The position numbers and the translations under genes were made by a program. A stretch of DNA of 64,000 bases from assembly GCA_965653565.1 (NCBI GenBank), contig CBFHAI010000020.1, forward strand, positions 1-64,000, read 5' to 3'. Positions 1 through 8,672 of this stretch are shown here, piece by piece. Below the pieces are notes generated by a model. The model did no database searches and was not told where the DNA came from. It saw only the letters and a program-made list of their open reading frames with translations. Numbering within the stretch: the first letter of the stretch is position 1; every line of letters starts with the position of its first letter. Source of the DNA: JALCLA01 sp965653565. Its GTDB lineage: Bacteria > Pseudomonadota > Gammaproteobacteria > Xanthomonadales > Xanthomonadaceae.

Positions 1-1750
1 AGTTCGGCTGCAGGCTCACCGCGTCGTAGCCGGTGCATTCGACCAGCATCGCTTCGAGCTCGTCGATCAGCTGCTTGTAGCCCAGCGCCTGTTCGGGCGG
101 CGCGAGCGGATGGATGTTGGCGAATTCCGGCCACGTCACCGGAATCATTTCCGCGGTGGCGTTGAGCTTCATCGTGCATGAGCCGAGCGGGATCATGGTG
201 CGGTCGAGCGCGAGATCCTTGTCGGCCAGCGAGCGCAGGTAGCGCAGCAGTTCGTGTTCGCTGTGGTGCGTGTTGAACACCGGGTGCTGCAGGAACTTCG
301 AGCTGCGGCGCGATGCTTGCGGCAGGGCATCCGGCGTTCCGGCATCCAAGGCGTCGATATCGGTCGCTCCCGGCATCCTGCCTGCCGCGACACTGGCGCG
401 TCCCTGCGCGTCGTCGATCAAAGCGTTGAACAGCTGCGCAATCGCGATCACATCGTCGCGCGTGGTGGTTTCGTCGAGGCTCAAACTCAGGCTCGTGGCA
501 TCGATCTTGCGCAGGTTGATGCCGGCGTCGCGCGCCTTCGCATGGATATCGGCGGCATCGATGTCGGTGATGTGCAGCGTATCGAAAAAGCCTTCGTCGA
601 CTTTCACATTGCACTTGCGCAGCGCCGCCGCCAGGATCGCCGCATAGCGATGCACGCGGCGCGCAATGCGCGTCAGGCCGTCCGGACCGTGATAGACCGC
701 GTACATGCTGGCCATCACGGCGAGCAGGACCTGCGCGGTGCAGATGTTGGACGTCGCCTTCTCGCGGCGGATGTGCTGCTCGCGCGTCTGCAAGGTCAGG
801 CGGTAGGCCGGCTTGCCTTCGGCATCCACCGAAACGCCGATCAGGCGGCCCGGCATCGAACGCTTGTAGGCATCGCGGCAGGCGAGGAAGGCCGCATGCG
901 GGCCGCCGAAACCGAACGGCACGCCGAAGCGCTGCGTGTTGCCCACGACGATATCGGCGCCCCATTCGCCCGGCGCGGCGATCAGCACCAGCGCCAGCAG
1001 ATCGACCGCCACCGACACCACGCCTCCGCGCGCGTGCACGGACTCGGCCAGCGCCTTGTAGTCGCCGATGCGGCCGAAGGTATCGGGATATTGCAGCAAC
1101 ACGCCGAACGCGTCAGCTCGCATAGCCTGCGCATCGTCGGCGATCAGCAACTCGATGCCGAGCGGCTCGGCGCGCGTGCGCAGCACCTCGATCGTCTGCG
1201 GGTGCACGCCGGACGAGACGAAGAAGGTATTGGATTTCGATTTGGCCGAACGCTTCGCCAGCGTCATCGCCTCGGCCGCGGCCGTGGCTTCGTCGAGCAG
1301 CGACGCGTTGGAGATTTCCATGCCGGTCAGATCGGTCACCAGCGTCTGGAAGTTGATCAGCGCTTCCATGCGGCCCTGCGAAATCTCGGCCTGGTACGGC
1401 GTGTACGCCGTGTACCACGCCGGGTTTTCCAGCACGTTGCGCAGGATGACGTTCGGCGTGTGGGTGCCGTAGTAGCCCTGCCCGATGAAGCTGCGGAATA
1501 CCTGGTTTTTCGCGGCGATCGCGCGGATTTTCGCCAGCGCTTCGACTTCGCTGATGGCCGCGGGCAGGGCCAGCGGCTTGCCGGATTTGATCTTGGCCGG
1601 CACGATCGCGTCGGTCATCGCATCGAGCGAGTCATGCCCGATGGCGCGCAGCATATGCGCGATTTCCGCATCGTTCGGGCCGATGTGGCGCTCGATGAAA
1701 GCGTCGTGATGTTCGAGGTCGCGCAGCGACGCGCTGGGGATGGAGGGCAT
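1..1750 (-). CDS. gcvP: Glycine dehydrogenase (decarboxylating), P-protein; 3' end outside window
   Basis: This is the PLP-dependent P-protein of the cytoplasmic glycine cleavage system. It decarboxylates glycine and hands the aminomethyl group to the lipoyl H-protein. The reverse frame is open from an ATG at 1750 to the left edge, giving about 583 of the usual 950 or so residues. I translated family stretches such as FIGQGYYGTHTPNVILRN, NPAWYTAYTPYQAEISQGR and GGPHAAFLA. The length implies the single-chain GcvP rather than the split GcvPA/GcvPB form. The PLP lysine lies beyond the window, so catalytic integrity cannot be judged. The start is supported by the glycine riboswitch that ends about 50 nt upstream. 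Confidence in the family is high. Confidence 0.95.
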   Translation of the reverse strand, partial: MPSIPSASLRDLEHHDAFIERHIGPNDAEIAHMLRAIGHDSLDAMTDAIVPAKIKSGKPLALPAAISEVEALAKIRAIAAKNQVFRSFIGQGYYGTHTPNVILRNVLENPAWYTAYTPYQAEISQGRMEALINFQTLVTDLTGMEISNASLLDEATAAAEAMTLAKRSAKSKSNTFFVSSGVHPQTIEVLRTRAEPLGIELLIADDAQAMRADAFGVLLQYPDTFGRIGDYKALAESVHARGGVVSVAVDLLALVLIAAPGEWGADIVVGNTQRFGVPFGFGGPHAAFLACRDAYKRSMPGRLIGVSVDAEGKPAYRLTLQTREQHIRREKATSNICTAQVLLAVMASMYAVYHGPDGLTRIARRVHRYAAILAAALRKCNVKVDEGFFDTLHITDIDAADIHAKARDAGINLRKIDATSLSLSLDETTTRDDVIAIAQLFNALIDDAQGRASVAAGRMPGATDIDALDAGTPDALPQASRRSSKFLQHPVFNTHHSEHELLRYLRSLADKDLALDRTMIPLGSCTMKLNATAEMIPVTWPEFANIHPLAPPEQALGYKQLIDELEAMLVECTGYDAVSLQPN

Positions 1751-1796
1751 GGGAAAGGCGTCCGAAGGCAACGTGCGAAGCCGCACGCGGGGCGCC

Positions 1797-1966
1797 CCTC
1801 TGTCCTTTTGCCTGAGAGTTTGGGAGCGCATGCGCTCCGTGCCCCTTCGGCGCCGGATCGAACCGGTCTCTCCAGAGTGATTCGCACGCGAAGGTACGTG
1901 GGCCTGAGCGATTACGGGCGTTGCGCCTTCGGCAGCGGGTCGCCCCGCTTCTCCCACCGTGTGCTA
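1797..1966 (-). promoter_or_regulatory. Tandem glycine riboswitch upstream of gcvP
   Basis: Read on the reverse strand, the leader contains two successive glycine aptamers. The promoter-proximal one runs roughly 1962-1890 and begins GGTGGGAGAAGCGGGGCG. The second runs roughly 1880-1801 and carries the diagnostic TCTGGAGAGACCGG start and the ACTCTCAGGCAAAAGGACA end. GCCGAAGG, typical of the aptamer core, occurs in both. A short hairpin (CGTGCGGCTTCGCACG, about 1771-1787) lies between the second aptamer and the gcvP start and may be part of the expression platform. In this class glycine usually switches gcv expression on; that direction is inferred here. Confidence 0.93.
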
Positions 1967-1973
1967 CGCGGCG

Positions 1974-2003
1974 ATTATAGCCGCGGCCCGCCGCCGTTGG
2001 CAG
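1974..2003 (-). promoter_or_regulatory. Putative sigma70 promoter of the gcvP riboswitch transcript
   Basis: A perfect TATAAT (-10) reads on the reverse strand at 1979-1974. A weak -35 CTGCCA sits at 2003-1998 with an 18-nt spacer. Transcription would begin near 1967, just where the first glycine aptamer begins. That fit supports the call. Confidence 0.65.
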
Positions 2004-2125
2004 CGGGCTGTGCCGCAGGCGGCCATACAAAAATCACCATTTCTGCCAAGTTTCGATTCAGCCCAAAGTCGCCCTCGCTCCGACTTCATGCGGTAACCTC
2101 CGCCGAGACAACGGCGGTACACACC

Positions 2126-2713
2126 TTGACTCGCGACGAATCCAACACGCCCGATTTCCACGCCCCCGAATTTTTCTGGGCGCAGTTGGCTCCCGGCGAC
2201 CATCTGGTCCAGCTCTTCGATGACGAACACACCTTGCTCGACTCGCTCGAGGCCTTCGTCACGGGCGGGCTGATGCTCGACGAGGGCGTGGCCGTCATCG
2301 CCACGCCGCCGCATCTGGCCGATCTGGAGCGCCGCCTGCAGACGCGCGGCCTCGACGTCCGCGGCCTGCAGCTGACGGATCAGTACATTCCGCTCGAAGC
2401 CGACGAAACCCTGGAGCGCTTCATGCGCGACGGGGCGCCCGATCCTGTGCTGTTCGAGGCCGCCATCGGCCGCGTCATCGAACGCGCGCGCGGCCAAGGC
2501 CGGCCGGTGCGCGCCTTCGGCGAGATGGTGGCGCTGCTGTGGTCGCGCGGCGAACGCCAGGCGACGCTGCAGCTCGAAGCCTTCTGGCAGGAACAGTGCG
2601 AGCGCTCCGGCATCGCCCTGCTGTGCGGTTATCAGAAATCGCTGTTTTCGCACGACGCCGATTCCGCGATCCGCCAGGTGTGCGGCGCCCATTCTTCGGT
2701 CGTGATGGTCTGA
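2126..2713 (+). CDS. MEDS-domain sensory protein (DcmR-like), orphan
   Basis: The product is about 195 residues and matches the MEDS sensory domain family (named for DcmR-type sensors of methanogens and methylotrophs). Visible elements are an N-terminal GDHLVQLFDDEHTLLDSLEAF stretch cut here at the family start, a central FGEMVALLW, and the CGYQKSLF segment near the end. The domain often feeds histidine kinases or regulators, but here it stands alone and lacks any output domain. The frame has no good ATG; I chose TTG at 2126 because it gives the usual family length. The longer open frame upstream only reads across gcvP on the wrong strand. Ligand and partner are unknown. Confidence 0.7.
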   Translation: MTRDESNTPDFHAPEFFWAQLAPGDHLVQLFDDEHTLLDSLEAFVTGGLMLDEGVAVIATPPHLADLERRLQTRGLDVRGLQLTDQYIPLEADETLERFMRDGAPDPVLFEAAIGRVIERARGQGRPVRAFGEMVALLWSRGERQATLQLEAFWQEQCERSGIALLCGYQKSLFSHDADSAIRQVCGAHSSVVMV

Positions 2714-2764
2714 CGTGCCCGGCCGGTTGAAACCGGCCCGCCGCGCGCGCATTCTGATTGCGTC

Positions 2765-3154
2765 ATGACACGTGTCCTTTGCCACCTGCTGCTGGCGCTC
2801 TCGCTGTTCTTCAACGGTGTGTCGATCCCGTGGGCGCGCGCCCACATGGCGCATGCGGCCAATGTCGAGCTCGCTCCGAGCCAGGAAATGCCGACAGCCG
2901 CGGCGCATGGGCACCATCACGCCGATTCGACCGACCGTACCGCCGCCGACCGCGTCTCCCCGCACCACGAGCACGACAAGGCGCCATGCTGCGGCGGCGG
3001 CGATTGCCAATGCGGCTGCACCATGCCGCCCGCCGTGCCGCTGGCGTTGACGCTGCAGGCCAGCCGCATCGAACACGCCGCGCCGCGTGTCTGCTCCGCG
3101 GCACCGACGATGTCGCCGCGCGGCAGCCCGCCTTTCCGCCCGCCCGCGGGCTGA
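2765..3154 (+). CDS. copL: CopL-like metal-binding regulatory/leader protein
   Basis: A 129-residue secreted protein with a hydrophobic signal (LCHLLLALSLFFNGVSIPWA) and then a His-rich stretch (HGHHHAD, HHEHD). A Cys cluster, CCGGGDCQCGC, sits around residues 79-89. Xanthomonad CopL proteins have this plan and precede copAB-type copper resistance genes, where they are needed for copper-responsive expression. Here it is followed by a TolC-family lipoprotein and a multicopper oxidase, which fits. The last 40 residues are weakly conserved. The symbol is given by family resemblance and context. Confidence 0.75.
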   Translation: MTRVLCHLLLALSLFFNGVSIPWARAHMAHAANVELAPSQEMPTAAAHGHHHADSTDRTAADRVSPHHEHDKAPCCGGGDCQCGCTMPPAVPLALTLQASRIEHAAPRVCSAAPTMSPRGSPPFRPPAG

Positions 3155-3247
3155 TCCGTTCGACGTCGCCGCGTCGCCTTCGAGCGACGTGACTTGCCGC
3201 AGCCGCGTGCCACCGCCGGCGCGCGCGGAACTGTCGAGGATCAATCC

Positions 3248-4744
3248 ATGCGTTTCAAATTTCTCTCCGCCGCGCTATTGCCGGCGGCCATCGCGCTGGC
3301 CGGCTGCAGCACGCTGCCGCGCGAGCGCGGCTATCGCGAAACCGGCGAACTGGTGCAGGCGCGCATCGGCGTGCAGCCGCAATGGCCGGCCGACGATTCC
3401 GTCGCGCCGCCGCCATCCGAACCGATCACCGTCGAACGCGCCGTCGCGCTGGCGTTCGTGCACAACCCGCGCATCCGCGAGCAGTACGCCAGGCTCGGGC
3501 TGGGGCGCGCCGAGCTCGACGAAGCCCGCCGCATCGCCAATCCGGGCTTGGGCTATTCGCGGCTCGAACCGCGGCACGGCAGCGGCACGCAGATCACCCG
3601 CAGTATTTCGTGGTCGTTCGCCGATCTGCTGCTGTTGTCGTCGCGCAAGCGCTTCGCCGCCGCCGAGCTCGAGCGGCTGCAGAATTCCGTTGCGGCGCAA
3701 TTGCTCGAACTGGCTACAGAAACCGAAGCGGCCTGGTACGAAGCCGCCGGCGCGCAGCAGGTGCAGGCGATGCGCGATGTCGTGGCGCAGGCGGCCGAGC
3801 GTTCGGCCGAGCTGGCGCAGCGGTTTTTCGACGCCGGCAACATCGATCGCCTGCAACTCGAACAGGAACTCGCCGCCGCCTCGCAGGCGCGCATCGCGGC
3901 CGTGCGTGCGCAGGCCGAGGCATTACGTGCGCGCGGCGAACTCGCGGCGCTGCTCGGTCTGCAGAGCGGTGCCGATTGGTCGATCGCCGCGCAATTGTCG
4001 GCGCCGCCGGAAGCTGCGTATTCGGCCGACGATCTGGTCGAACTCGCGCTCGATCAGCGGCTCGATCTGGCGGCCGCCCGGCAGGAAGTCGCGCAACGCG
4101 AAGATGCGCTCGGCGTGACGCGTCGCTGGCGCTGGCTCGGTTCGGTCGAAATCGGCTACGAGCGCGAAAGCGAAACCGACGGCGAAGTGCTGCGCGGCCC
4201 GTCGCTGAACTTCGAATTGCCGATCTTCGACCAGGGACAGGCCGCGGTCGCGAAAGCCGACGCGCAGCTGCTGCAGGCGCGCGCGGAACTCGATGCCCTC
4301 GCGCTGTCGGTGCACAACGACGCGCGCGTCGGCCTGGAGCGGGTGGCGCTGCAGCGCGATATCGCCGAGCGTTACCGCACGCTGCTCGTGCCGCGCCGCG
4401 AAGCGATCGTCGCGCGCACGCAGGAACGCGTGAATTTCATGCTGCAGGGCATCTTCGAACTGATCGCGGCGCGGCAGGAGGAATATGACGCCTACCAGGA
4501 ATATCTCGAAGCCGTACGCGATTACTGGATCGCGCGCGCGCAACTGCGCGGCATCGTCGGCGGACGGCTGCCCGACGATAGCGTGATCGCCGAGCCGGCG
4601 ATCGGGGTCGAGGCGATTCTGCCCGCCGCCGAACCGTCTCCGACGGATCACTCCGGACACCAGATGGATCACTCCAAACACCACACGACGCCGCCGGAAA
4701 CCTCCGACGAACCGGCGCACCACGATCACAGGGACAACCGATGA
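3248..4744 (+). CDS. TolC-family outer-membrane lipoprotein with His-rich C-terminus
   Basis: A 498-residue outer-membrane efflux protein. It has a lipoprotein signal (LAGCS, lipidated Cys near residue 19). Two long helical OEP repeats follow; the first starts around ERAVALAFVHNPRIREQYA and the second lies near residue 270. The tail is rich in His (HSGHQMDHSKHH, HHDHRDNR), unusual for TolC proteins and suggesting metal contact. ATG at 3248 is chosen because GAGG lies 8 nt upstream and the signal peptide begins there. It overlaps the multicopper oxidase by 4 nt (ATGA), so the two are translationally coupled. Likely role: export step of copper (or another soft metal) tolerance. No RND pump or adaptor is adjacent. 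Confidence 0.85.
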   Translation: MRFKFLSAALLPAAIALAGCSTLPRERGYRETGELVQARIGVQPQWPADDSVAPPPSEPITVERAVALAFVHNPRIREQYARLGLGRAELDEARRIANPGLGYSRLEPRHGSGTQITRSISWSFADLLLLSSRKRFAAAELERLQNSVAAQLLELATETEAAWYEAAGAQQVQAMRDVVAQAAERSAELAQRFFDAGNIDRLQLEQELAAASQARIAAVRAQAEALRARGELAALLGLQSGADWSIAAQLSAPPEAAYSADDLVELALDQRLDLAAARQEVAQREDALGVTRRWRWLGSVEIGYERESETDGEVLRGPSLNFELPIFDQGQAAVAKADAQLLQARAELDALALSVHNDARVGLERVALQRDIAERYRTLLVPRREAIVARTQERVNFMLQGIFELIAARQEEYDAYQEYLEAVRDYWIARAQLRGIVGGRLPDDSVIAEPAIGVEAILPAAEPSPTDHSGHQMDHSKHHTTPPETSDEPAHHDHRDNR

Positions 4745-6165
4745 AACTCTCGCGACGCCACTGGTTCCGCTGGGCCGGCGCAGGCGCGCTCGCGCCGCTC
4801 ACCTTGCTCGCGCAACGCGCGCTCGGCCAGGATCACACCGGACACACGATGCCGGCAGCGCCGCCGTCACCGACACCACCGCCATCACCACCGACGCCTC
4901 CGCCCACGGTCGCGCACGACGGCCGCTACACGCCGGTGCGCACGCTCAACGGCTGGACCTTGCCGCATCGCCTCGTCGACGGCGTGAAGGAATTCCATCT
5001 CGTCGCCGAAGCAATCGAACACGAATTCGCGCCGGGCTGCCGCGCCAAATGCTGGGGCTACAACGGCACCACGCCGGGGCCGACGATCGAAGCGGTGGAA
5101 GGCGATCGCGTCCGACTGTTCGTCACCAACCGATTGCCGGAACACACCAGCATGCATTGGCACGGCCTGCTGCTGCCCAACGGCATGGATGGCGTGGGTG
5201 GCCTCACCCAGCCGCACATCCGGCCCGGCGAAACCTACGTCTACGAGTTCACGCTGCGCCAGCACGGCACGCATATGTATCATCCGCACGCCGACGAAAT
5301 GGTGCAGATGGCGGTCGGCATGATGGGCATGTTCATCATCCATCCGAAGGACGGCGAGCCCGAACGCATCGATCGCGACTACGCCGTGCTGCTGCACAAC
5401 TGGGCGCTGCATCCGGGCACTTACCGGCCGGATCCGTCGGTGATGCAGGACTTCGATCTGTGGACCTTCAACAGCAAGGTGTTCCCCGCGATCGAACCGA
5501 TCGTCGCGGCCAGCGGCGAGCGCGTGCGCATCCGCGTCGGCAATCTTTCGATGTGGAATCATCCGATCCACATGCACGGCCCGCGCTTCCATGTCACCGG
5601 CGGCGACGGCGGACGCTGGCCGCGCGCGTTGTGGCGGCCTGAAGTCACCGAGATCGTCGGCGTGGGGCAGACGCGCGATTTCGAGTTCGTCGCCATTCCC
5701 GGCGATTGGGCCTTCCACTGCCACATGTCGCATCACACGATGAATGCGATGGGACACGAAATTCCCAACACGCTCGGCGTCGATCAATCGGGCGTCGAAA
5801 GCGAAATCCGCAAACTGCTGCCCGGTTACATGCCGATGGGACAAACCGGCATGGCCGAACATCAGGATCACACCCAATCGGGGCATATGACCGGACCGGA
5901 AAACACCTTGCCGATGATGATGGGCAAAGGTCCGCACGGGAACCTCGAAATGGGCGGCATGTTCACCGTGGTGAAAGTGCGCGACGGCTTGCCTGCGGGC
6001 GACTATTCCGATCCAGGCTGGTATCCGGAAACGCCCGAACGCATCGCGCGACGTGTCAGTGACGATCCGGATTTCGGCACGCCGACGCGCCGCGGCCCGC
6101 CGCCCGGGCCGGCGCCGCAGTTCGATGCGAAGCCCGTCGATCATTCGAAAATGAAGCACGGATAG
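4741..6165 (+). CDS. Periplasmic multicopper oxidase (CopA/cuproxidase type)
   Basis: A 474-residue periplasmic copper oxidase. It opens with a Tat-like signal (SRRHWFRWAGAGALAPLTLL) followed by a Pro-rich linker. All four copper motifs are visible: HWHG (about 139-142), HMYHPH (about 178-183), HPIHMHG (about 275-281), and HCHMSHHTMNAM (about 326-337), which carries the T1 His and Met ligands. Met/His-rich segments near the C-terminus (MPMGQTGMAEHQDH, MMMGKGPHG) resemble those of Cu(I)-oxidising enzymes. It is the last gene of the copL-tolC-like set and is followed by a strong terminator. Cu(I) oxidation in the periplasm is the likely role; other phenolic or metal substrates are possible. Confidence 0.9.
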   Translation: MKLSRRHWFRWAGAGALAPLTLLAQRALGQDHTGHTMPAAPPSPTPPPSPPTPPPTVAHDGRYTPVRTLNGWTLPHRLVDGVKEFHLVAEAIEHEFAPGCRAKCWGYNGTTPGPTIEAVEGDRVRLFVTNRLPEHTSMHWHGLLLPNGMDGVGGLTQPHIRPGETYVYEFTLRQHGTHMYHPHADEMVQMAVGMMGMFIIHPKDGEPERIDRDYAVLLHNWALHPGTYRPDPSVMQDFDLWTFNSKVFPAIEPIVAASGERVRIRVGNLSMWNHPIHMHGPRFHVTGGDGGRWPRALWRPEVTEIVGVGQTRDFEFVAIPGDWAFHCHMSHHTMNAMGHEIPNTLGVDQSGVESEIRKLLPGYMPMGQTGMAEHQDHTQSGHMTGPENTLPMMMGKGPHGNLEMGGMFTVVKVRDGLPAGDYSDPGWYPETPERIARRVSDDPDFGTPTRRGPPPGPAPQFDAKPVDHSKMKHG

Positions 6166-6174
6166 GGTGCCGCA

Positions 6175-6209
6175 CCGCGCCGAGGCAGAGCAGCCTCGGC
6201 GCGGTTTTT
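6175..6209 (+). terminator. Rho-independent terminator after the copper operon
   Basis: A perfect 12-bp stem, CCGCGCCGAGGC with GCCTCGGCGCGG, encloses a 6-nt loop and is followed by TTTTT. It lies 9 nt after the oxidase stop codon. Confidence 0.95.
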
Positions 6210-6269
6210 ACGGTGTTTCTCGCAGCAGGATTCGATCCCAAGCGCGCACCGCAAAGCTGCGCTGCGCGC

Positions 6270-6542
6270 TCAATGCCCGCCCTGATGCTCGCCCGGCCGC
6301 GGTACATGCACATGGCCCTGATCGGCGGAATCCAGCGCGCTGGCCGTGCTTTCGCCCCCGCTGTTGTCGCCATCGCGTTTCGGCGTCACGCGCGAGTCGC
6401 GCGTGACGGATTTCGATGTGGCATCGCTCGCCGCGCGATTGCGCGGTTGCTCCTTCGTAGCGTTCGCCGCTGGCGATTCGCCGGGCCGCATTGCCGGCGA
6501 TGCGGCGGTCGGGCGGCTGTCGTGGATCGGACTTTTCGGCAT
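6270..6542 (-). CDS. Small hypothetical disordered protein
   Basis: This is a 90-residue frame rich in Ser, Ala, Asp and Arg with no hydrophobic segment. It ends in a His/Gly-rich tail (GHVHVPRPGEHQGGH). Support comes from a GAGGG ribosome site 5 nt before the ATG and from the gap it fills between the copper terminator and a repeat. I do not recognise it; it could be spurious because the composition is low complexity. Confidence 0.4.
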   Translation of the reverse strand: MPKSPIHDSRPTAASPAMRPGESPAANATKEQPRNRAASDATSKSVTRDSRVTPKRDGDNSGGESTASALDSADQGHVHVPRPGEHQGGH

Positions 6543-6666
6543 GGCACCCTCGCGGTTCGCTGTTGGATGCGAGCAAGTTAGCGTCGTCAGTTGGAGCGAC
6601 CAATGAACGCGGCGCGGGCGCTTGGGGCTTGCGGCTCAGGTCGGTTGTCGCGCGCTCGGGGCGCGT

Positions 6667-6736
6667 GGGAATCGGGAGTCGGGAATCGGGAAAGGGCCTG
6701 CACGCTTTCTCCCGATTCTCGGCTCCCGATTCCCGA
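6667..6736. repeat. Palindromic intergenic repeat of GGGAATCGGGA type
   Basis: The left arm holds GGGAATCGGGAGTCGGGAAT and the right arm holds its near inverse (CTCCCGATTCCCG), separated by about 17 nt. A second, doubled copy lies at 46078-46210. Repeats of this type are common between genes in Xanthomonadaceae-like genomes. Confidence 0.75.
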
Positions 6737-6741
6737 AACGC

Positions 6742-7947
6742 TTACTCCACAGCGTCCAGCACCACCGACGCCGTCCCCTCCAGCTTCGCCGCATCGCTAC
6801 GCAACTCATCCAGCGACACGCTTTCGCGCCGCGCCATCAGCCGCGTGAGTTCGTCGATGTTCGATCCTTTCGCGCGCAGCTCTGCATCGAGCGCGGCGAA
6901 CAGCGCGACGGCCTTGCGCGTGCGGTCGCGCGTCGATTCGGAGCCACGCAGCGTATCGACGCTGTCGCCCGAGCGCGCCGCCGACGCGATCGCCCGCTCG
7001 AAGCGCGTCTTCGAAATCAGCCCGGCACGGCGTCCGATTTCGAGCGAGTAAAATTCGGCGATGCCTTCGCTGATCCAGTCGTCGTCCTCGTCGCCGCGGA
7101 TATCGGTGAGTACGTGCGTGAGTTCGTGCAGCAGCGGGCTGGTGCCGTTCTCGCTGAGCAGCGGACGATCGGCGTGTAGCCAGAGCGAGCGCGGCGCGGA
7201 AAGTCCGCCGCGCCACATCGGATCGCCGCTGCGCACGATCAGCAGTTTCTTCGGCAATTCGCCGAAGGCTTCGTGCATTTCCGGCAAGGCCAGGCGCAGG
7301 ATCGCGATGGTCGCCACGTGATCGACGCGCGCGCCTTTCGGCGCAGTCAAGGTCAGGCGCATGCCGGCGATCGTCTCGCGCACGGTCGACAGATCGCCCG
7401 CCGCGATCCAGCCGACCGGACGATCGAAACGCCGCTCCGGATTCGTCACCGCGAACGCGCCGCCCTCGATCTTGGAAAAAGGCGTTTCGGCGTCGGTCCA
7501 GCCCTTCGGCAATTCGATGCTCAGCCGCGCCGTGGAGCCGCTGCCTTTCGTCGCGCGCACGCGCGCCGGCGGGAACAACCGGTCGCCGCGCGCGATCACC
7601 CATTGCGGTGTGATCAGCGCATCGTATTGTCCATTGCTGCGACGGTGTTCCACCGCCACCGTGTAGCGGATTTTTCCGCCCGCGGGCGGCGGCGTCCATG
7701 CGACGCGCGCGCCGTCGCGCACGATACTGCCGTCGCCATCGATCGCGCTGTAGGTATCGGCCGGCATGGCAAAATCGAGCGCGATCAACCGGCCGCTGTC
7801 GGGCCGCGTTTCGATCACCACCGCCGCGGTGGCGTGGTCGGGTAGGAAGCGCACCGAATAGTCGACCGCGTATTTCTTGTCGGCCGCCGCGCAGGCCGCG
7901 GCGCCCAGCACCAACAATGCGACGGCGAATCCGAAACTGCGTCGCAT
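6742..7947 (-). CDS. Secreted HEXXH metalloprotease-like protein of unknown family
   Basis: A 401-residue exported protein with a signal peptide (FGFAVALLVLGAAACAAA). An N-terminal beta-rich region runs to about residue 200, and a C-terminal domain carries LLHELTHVL (zinc HELTH, near residue 275) followed about 20 residues later by WISEGIAEFYSLE. That Glu could be the third zinc ligand, as in gluzincins (M1/M61-like). The order of a beta domain before an HExxH...E domain resembles the M61 glycyl-aminopeptidase layout, but sequence similarity is not strong enough to name it. Translation starts at ATG 7947, where the signal peptide begins. Substrate unknown. Confidence 0.7.
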   Translation of the reverse strand: MRRSFGFAVALLVLGAAACAAADKKYAVDYSVRFLPDHATAAVVIETRPDSGRLIALDFAMPADTYSAIDGDGSIVRDGARVAWTPPPAGGKIRYTVAVEHRRSNGQYDALITPQWVIARGDRLFPPARVRATKGSGSTARLSIELPKGWTDAETPFSKIEGGAFAVTNPERRFDRPVGWIAAGDLSTVRETIAGMRLTLTAPKGARVDHVATIAILRLALPEMHEAFGELPKKLLIVRSGDPMWRGGLSAPRSLWLHADRPLLSENGTSPLLHELTHVLTDIRGDEDDDWISEGIAEFYSLEIGRRAGLISKTRFERAIASAARSGDSVDTLRGSESTRDRTRKAVALFAALDAELRAKGSNIDELTRLMARRESVSLDELRSDAAKLEGTASVVLDAVE

Positions 7948-8044
7948 AGCCTGCTCCAGGACCAAGGAAGGCTGGATTCTATGGCGGCAGCGATGAACCG
8001 GGGACGCGCGGCGGGCGATGGTGCGAACAGCGTGCGTCAGCGGC

Positions 8045-8518
8045 TCACATCGTGAGGCTGGGCGCGCGCGCTGCGGCGTGCAGCGGGGCCGACACCAGAT
8101 CGAGCCCCAGCAGATCGTCGAAGTGCTCGTAACAGGCCTGCTTGGCCGCCGCCAGCGCGCGAAACGCGCCGATGATCTTCGAGGTACCTGGCGTGCGCCA
8201 ATAGGCGAAGTAGCGCGGCGCCTTCTCGGCCACGCCTTCGGCGATGTCGTAGCTGAGCGTCGGCGACAACTCGCAGGTCCAGCGATCGGCCGCACGCGGC
8301 GCATGCAACGGCGCCTCCGGCAACCAGCGCCAACCGGCCCGACCTTCCCGCAACGCCGGCCAATCGAGCTGCAACTGCCGCGCGATCGCATAAGCCACTT
8401 CCAGCCGCGGATCTTCCGCACTGCCGCGCGATGCCGCCAGATATTCCGCGACGGCCGTCAGCGCCGCGCGCTCGTCCGCCTGCATCGCGCGCAGCATTGC
8501 TTCGATGGTTTCGGTCAT
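8045..8518 (-). CDS. Hypothetical protein
   Basis: A 157-residue soluble protein with no recognised motif. It starts MTETIEAMLRAMQADERAAL and has Trp-rich patches (AGWRWLP, YFAYWRTPG). Codon use matches the neighbouring core genes. A longer frame exists upstream to 8752, but it is Arg/Ser-rich and lacks a good start. I cannot assign a function. Confidence 0.6.
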   Translation of the reverse strand: MTETIEAMLRAMQADERAALTAVAEYLAASRGSAEDPRLEVAYAIARQLQLDWPALREGRAGWRWLPEAPLHAPRAADRWTCELSPTLSYDIAEGVAEKAPRYFAYWRTPGTSKIIGAFRALAAAKQACYEHFDDLLGLDLVSAPLHAAARAPSLTM

Positions 8519-8672
8519 GACTGCAATCCCTGCGTGTTGCAGCGATCGTAGAGCCGCGGCGCGTAGGTATTGCAAACTCAGCAGGAAAGGCGTCGAAGGA
8601 AACTGTTCAGCTGGCGATGAACTCCGGCCAGGTCGCGCGGTAATTGTGCCCGCCGAGATAAAGTCGCCGCCG

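Noticed and set aside
254..2125. Forward open frame running into the MEDS gene
   Set aside because: It lies antisense to gcvP and the riboswitch and has no protein-like features before about 2126; it is a by-product of GC-rich codon use.
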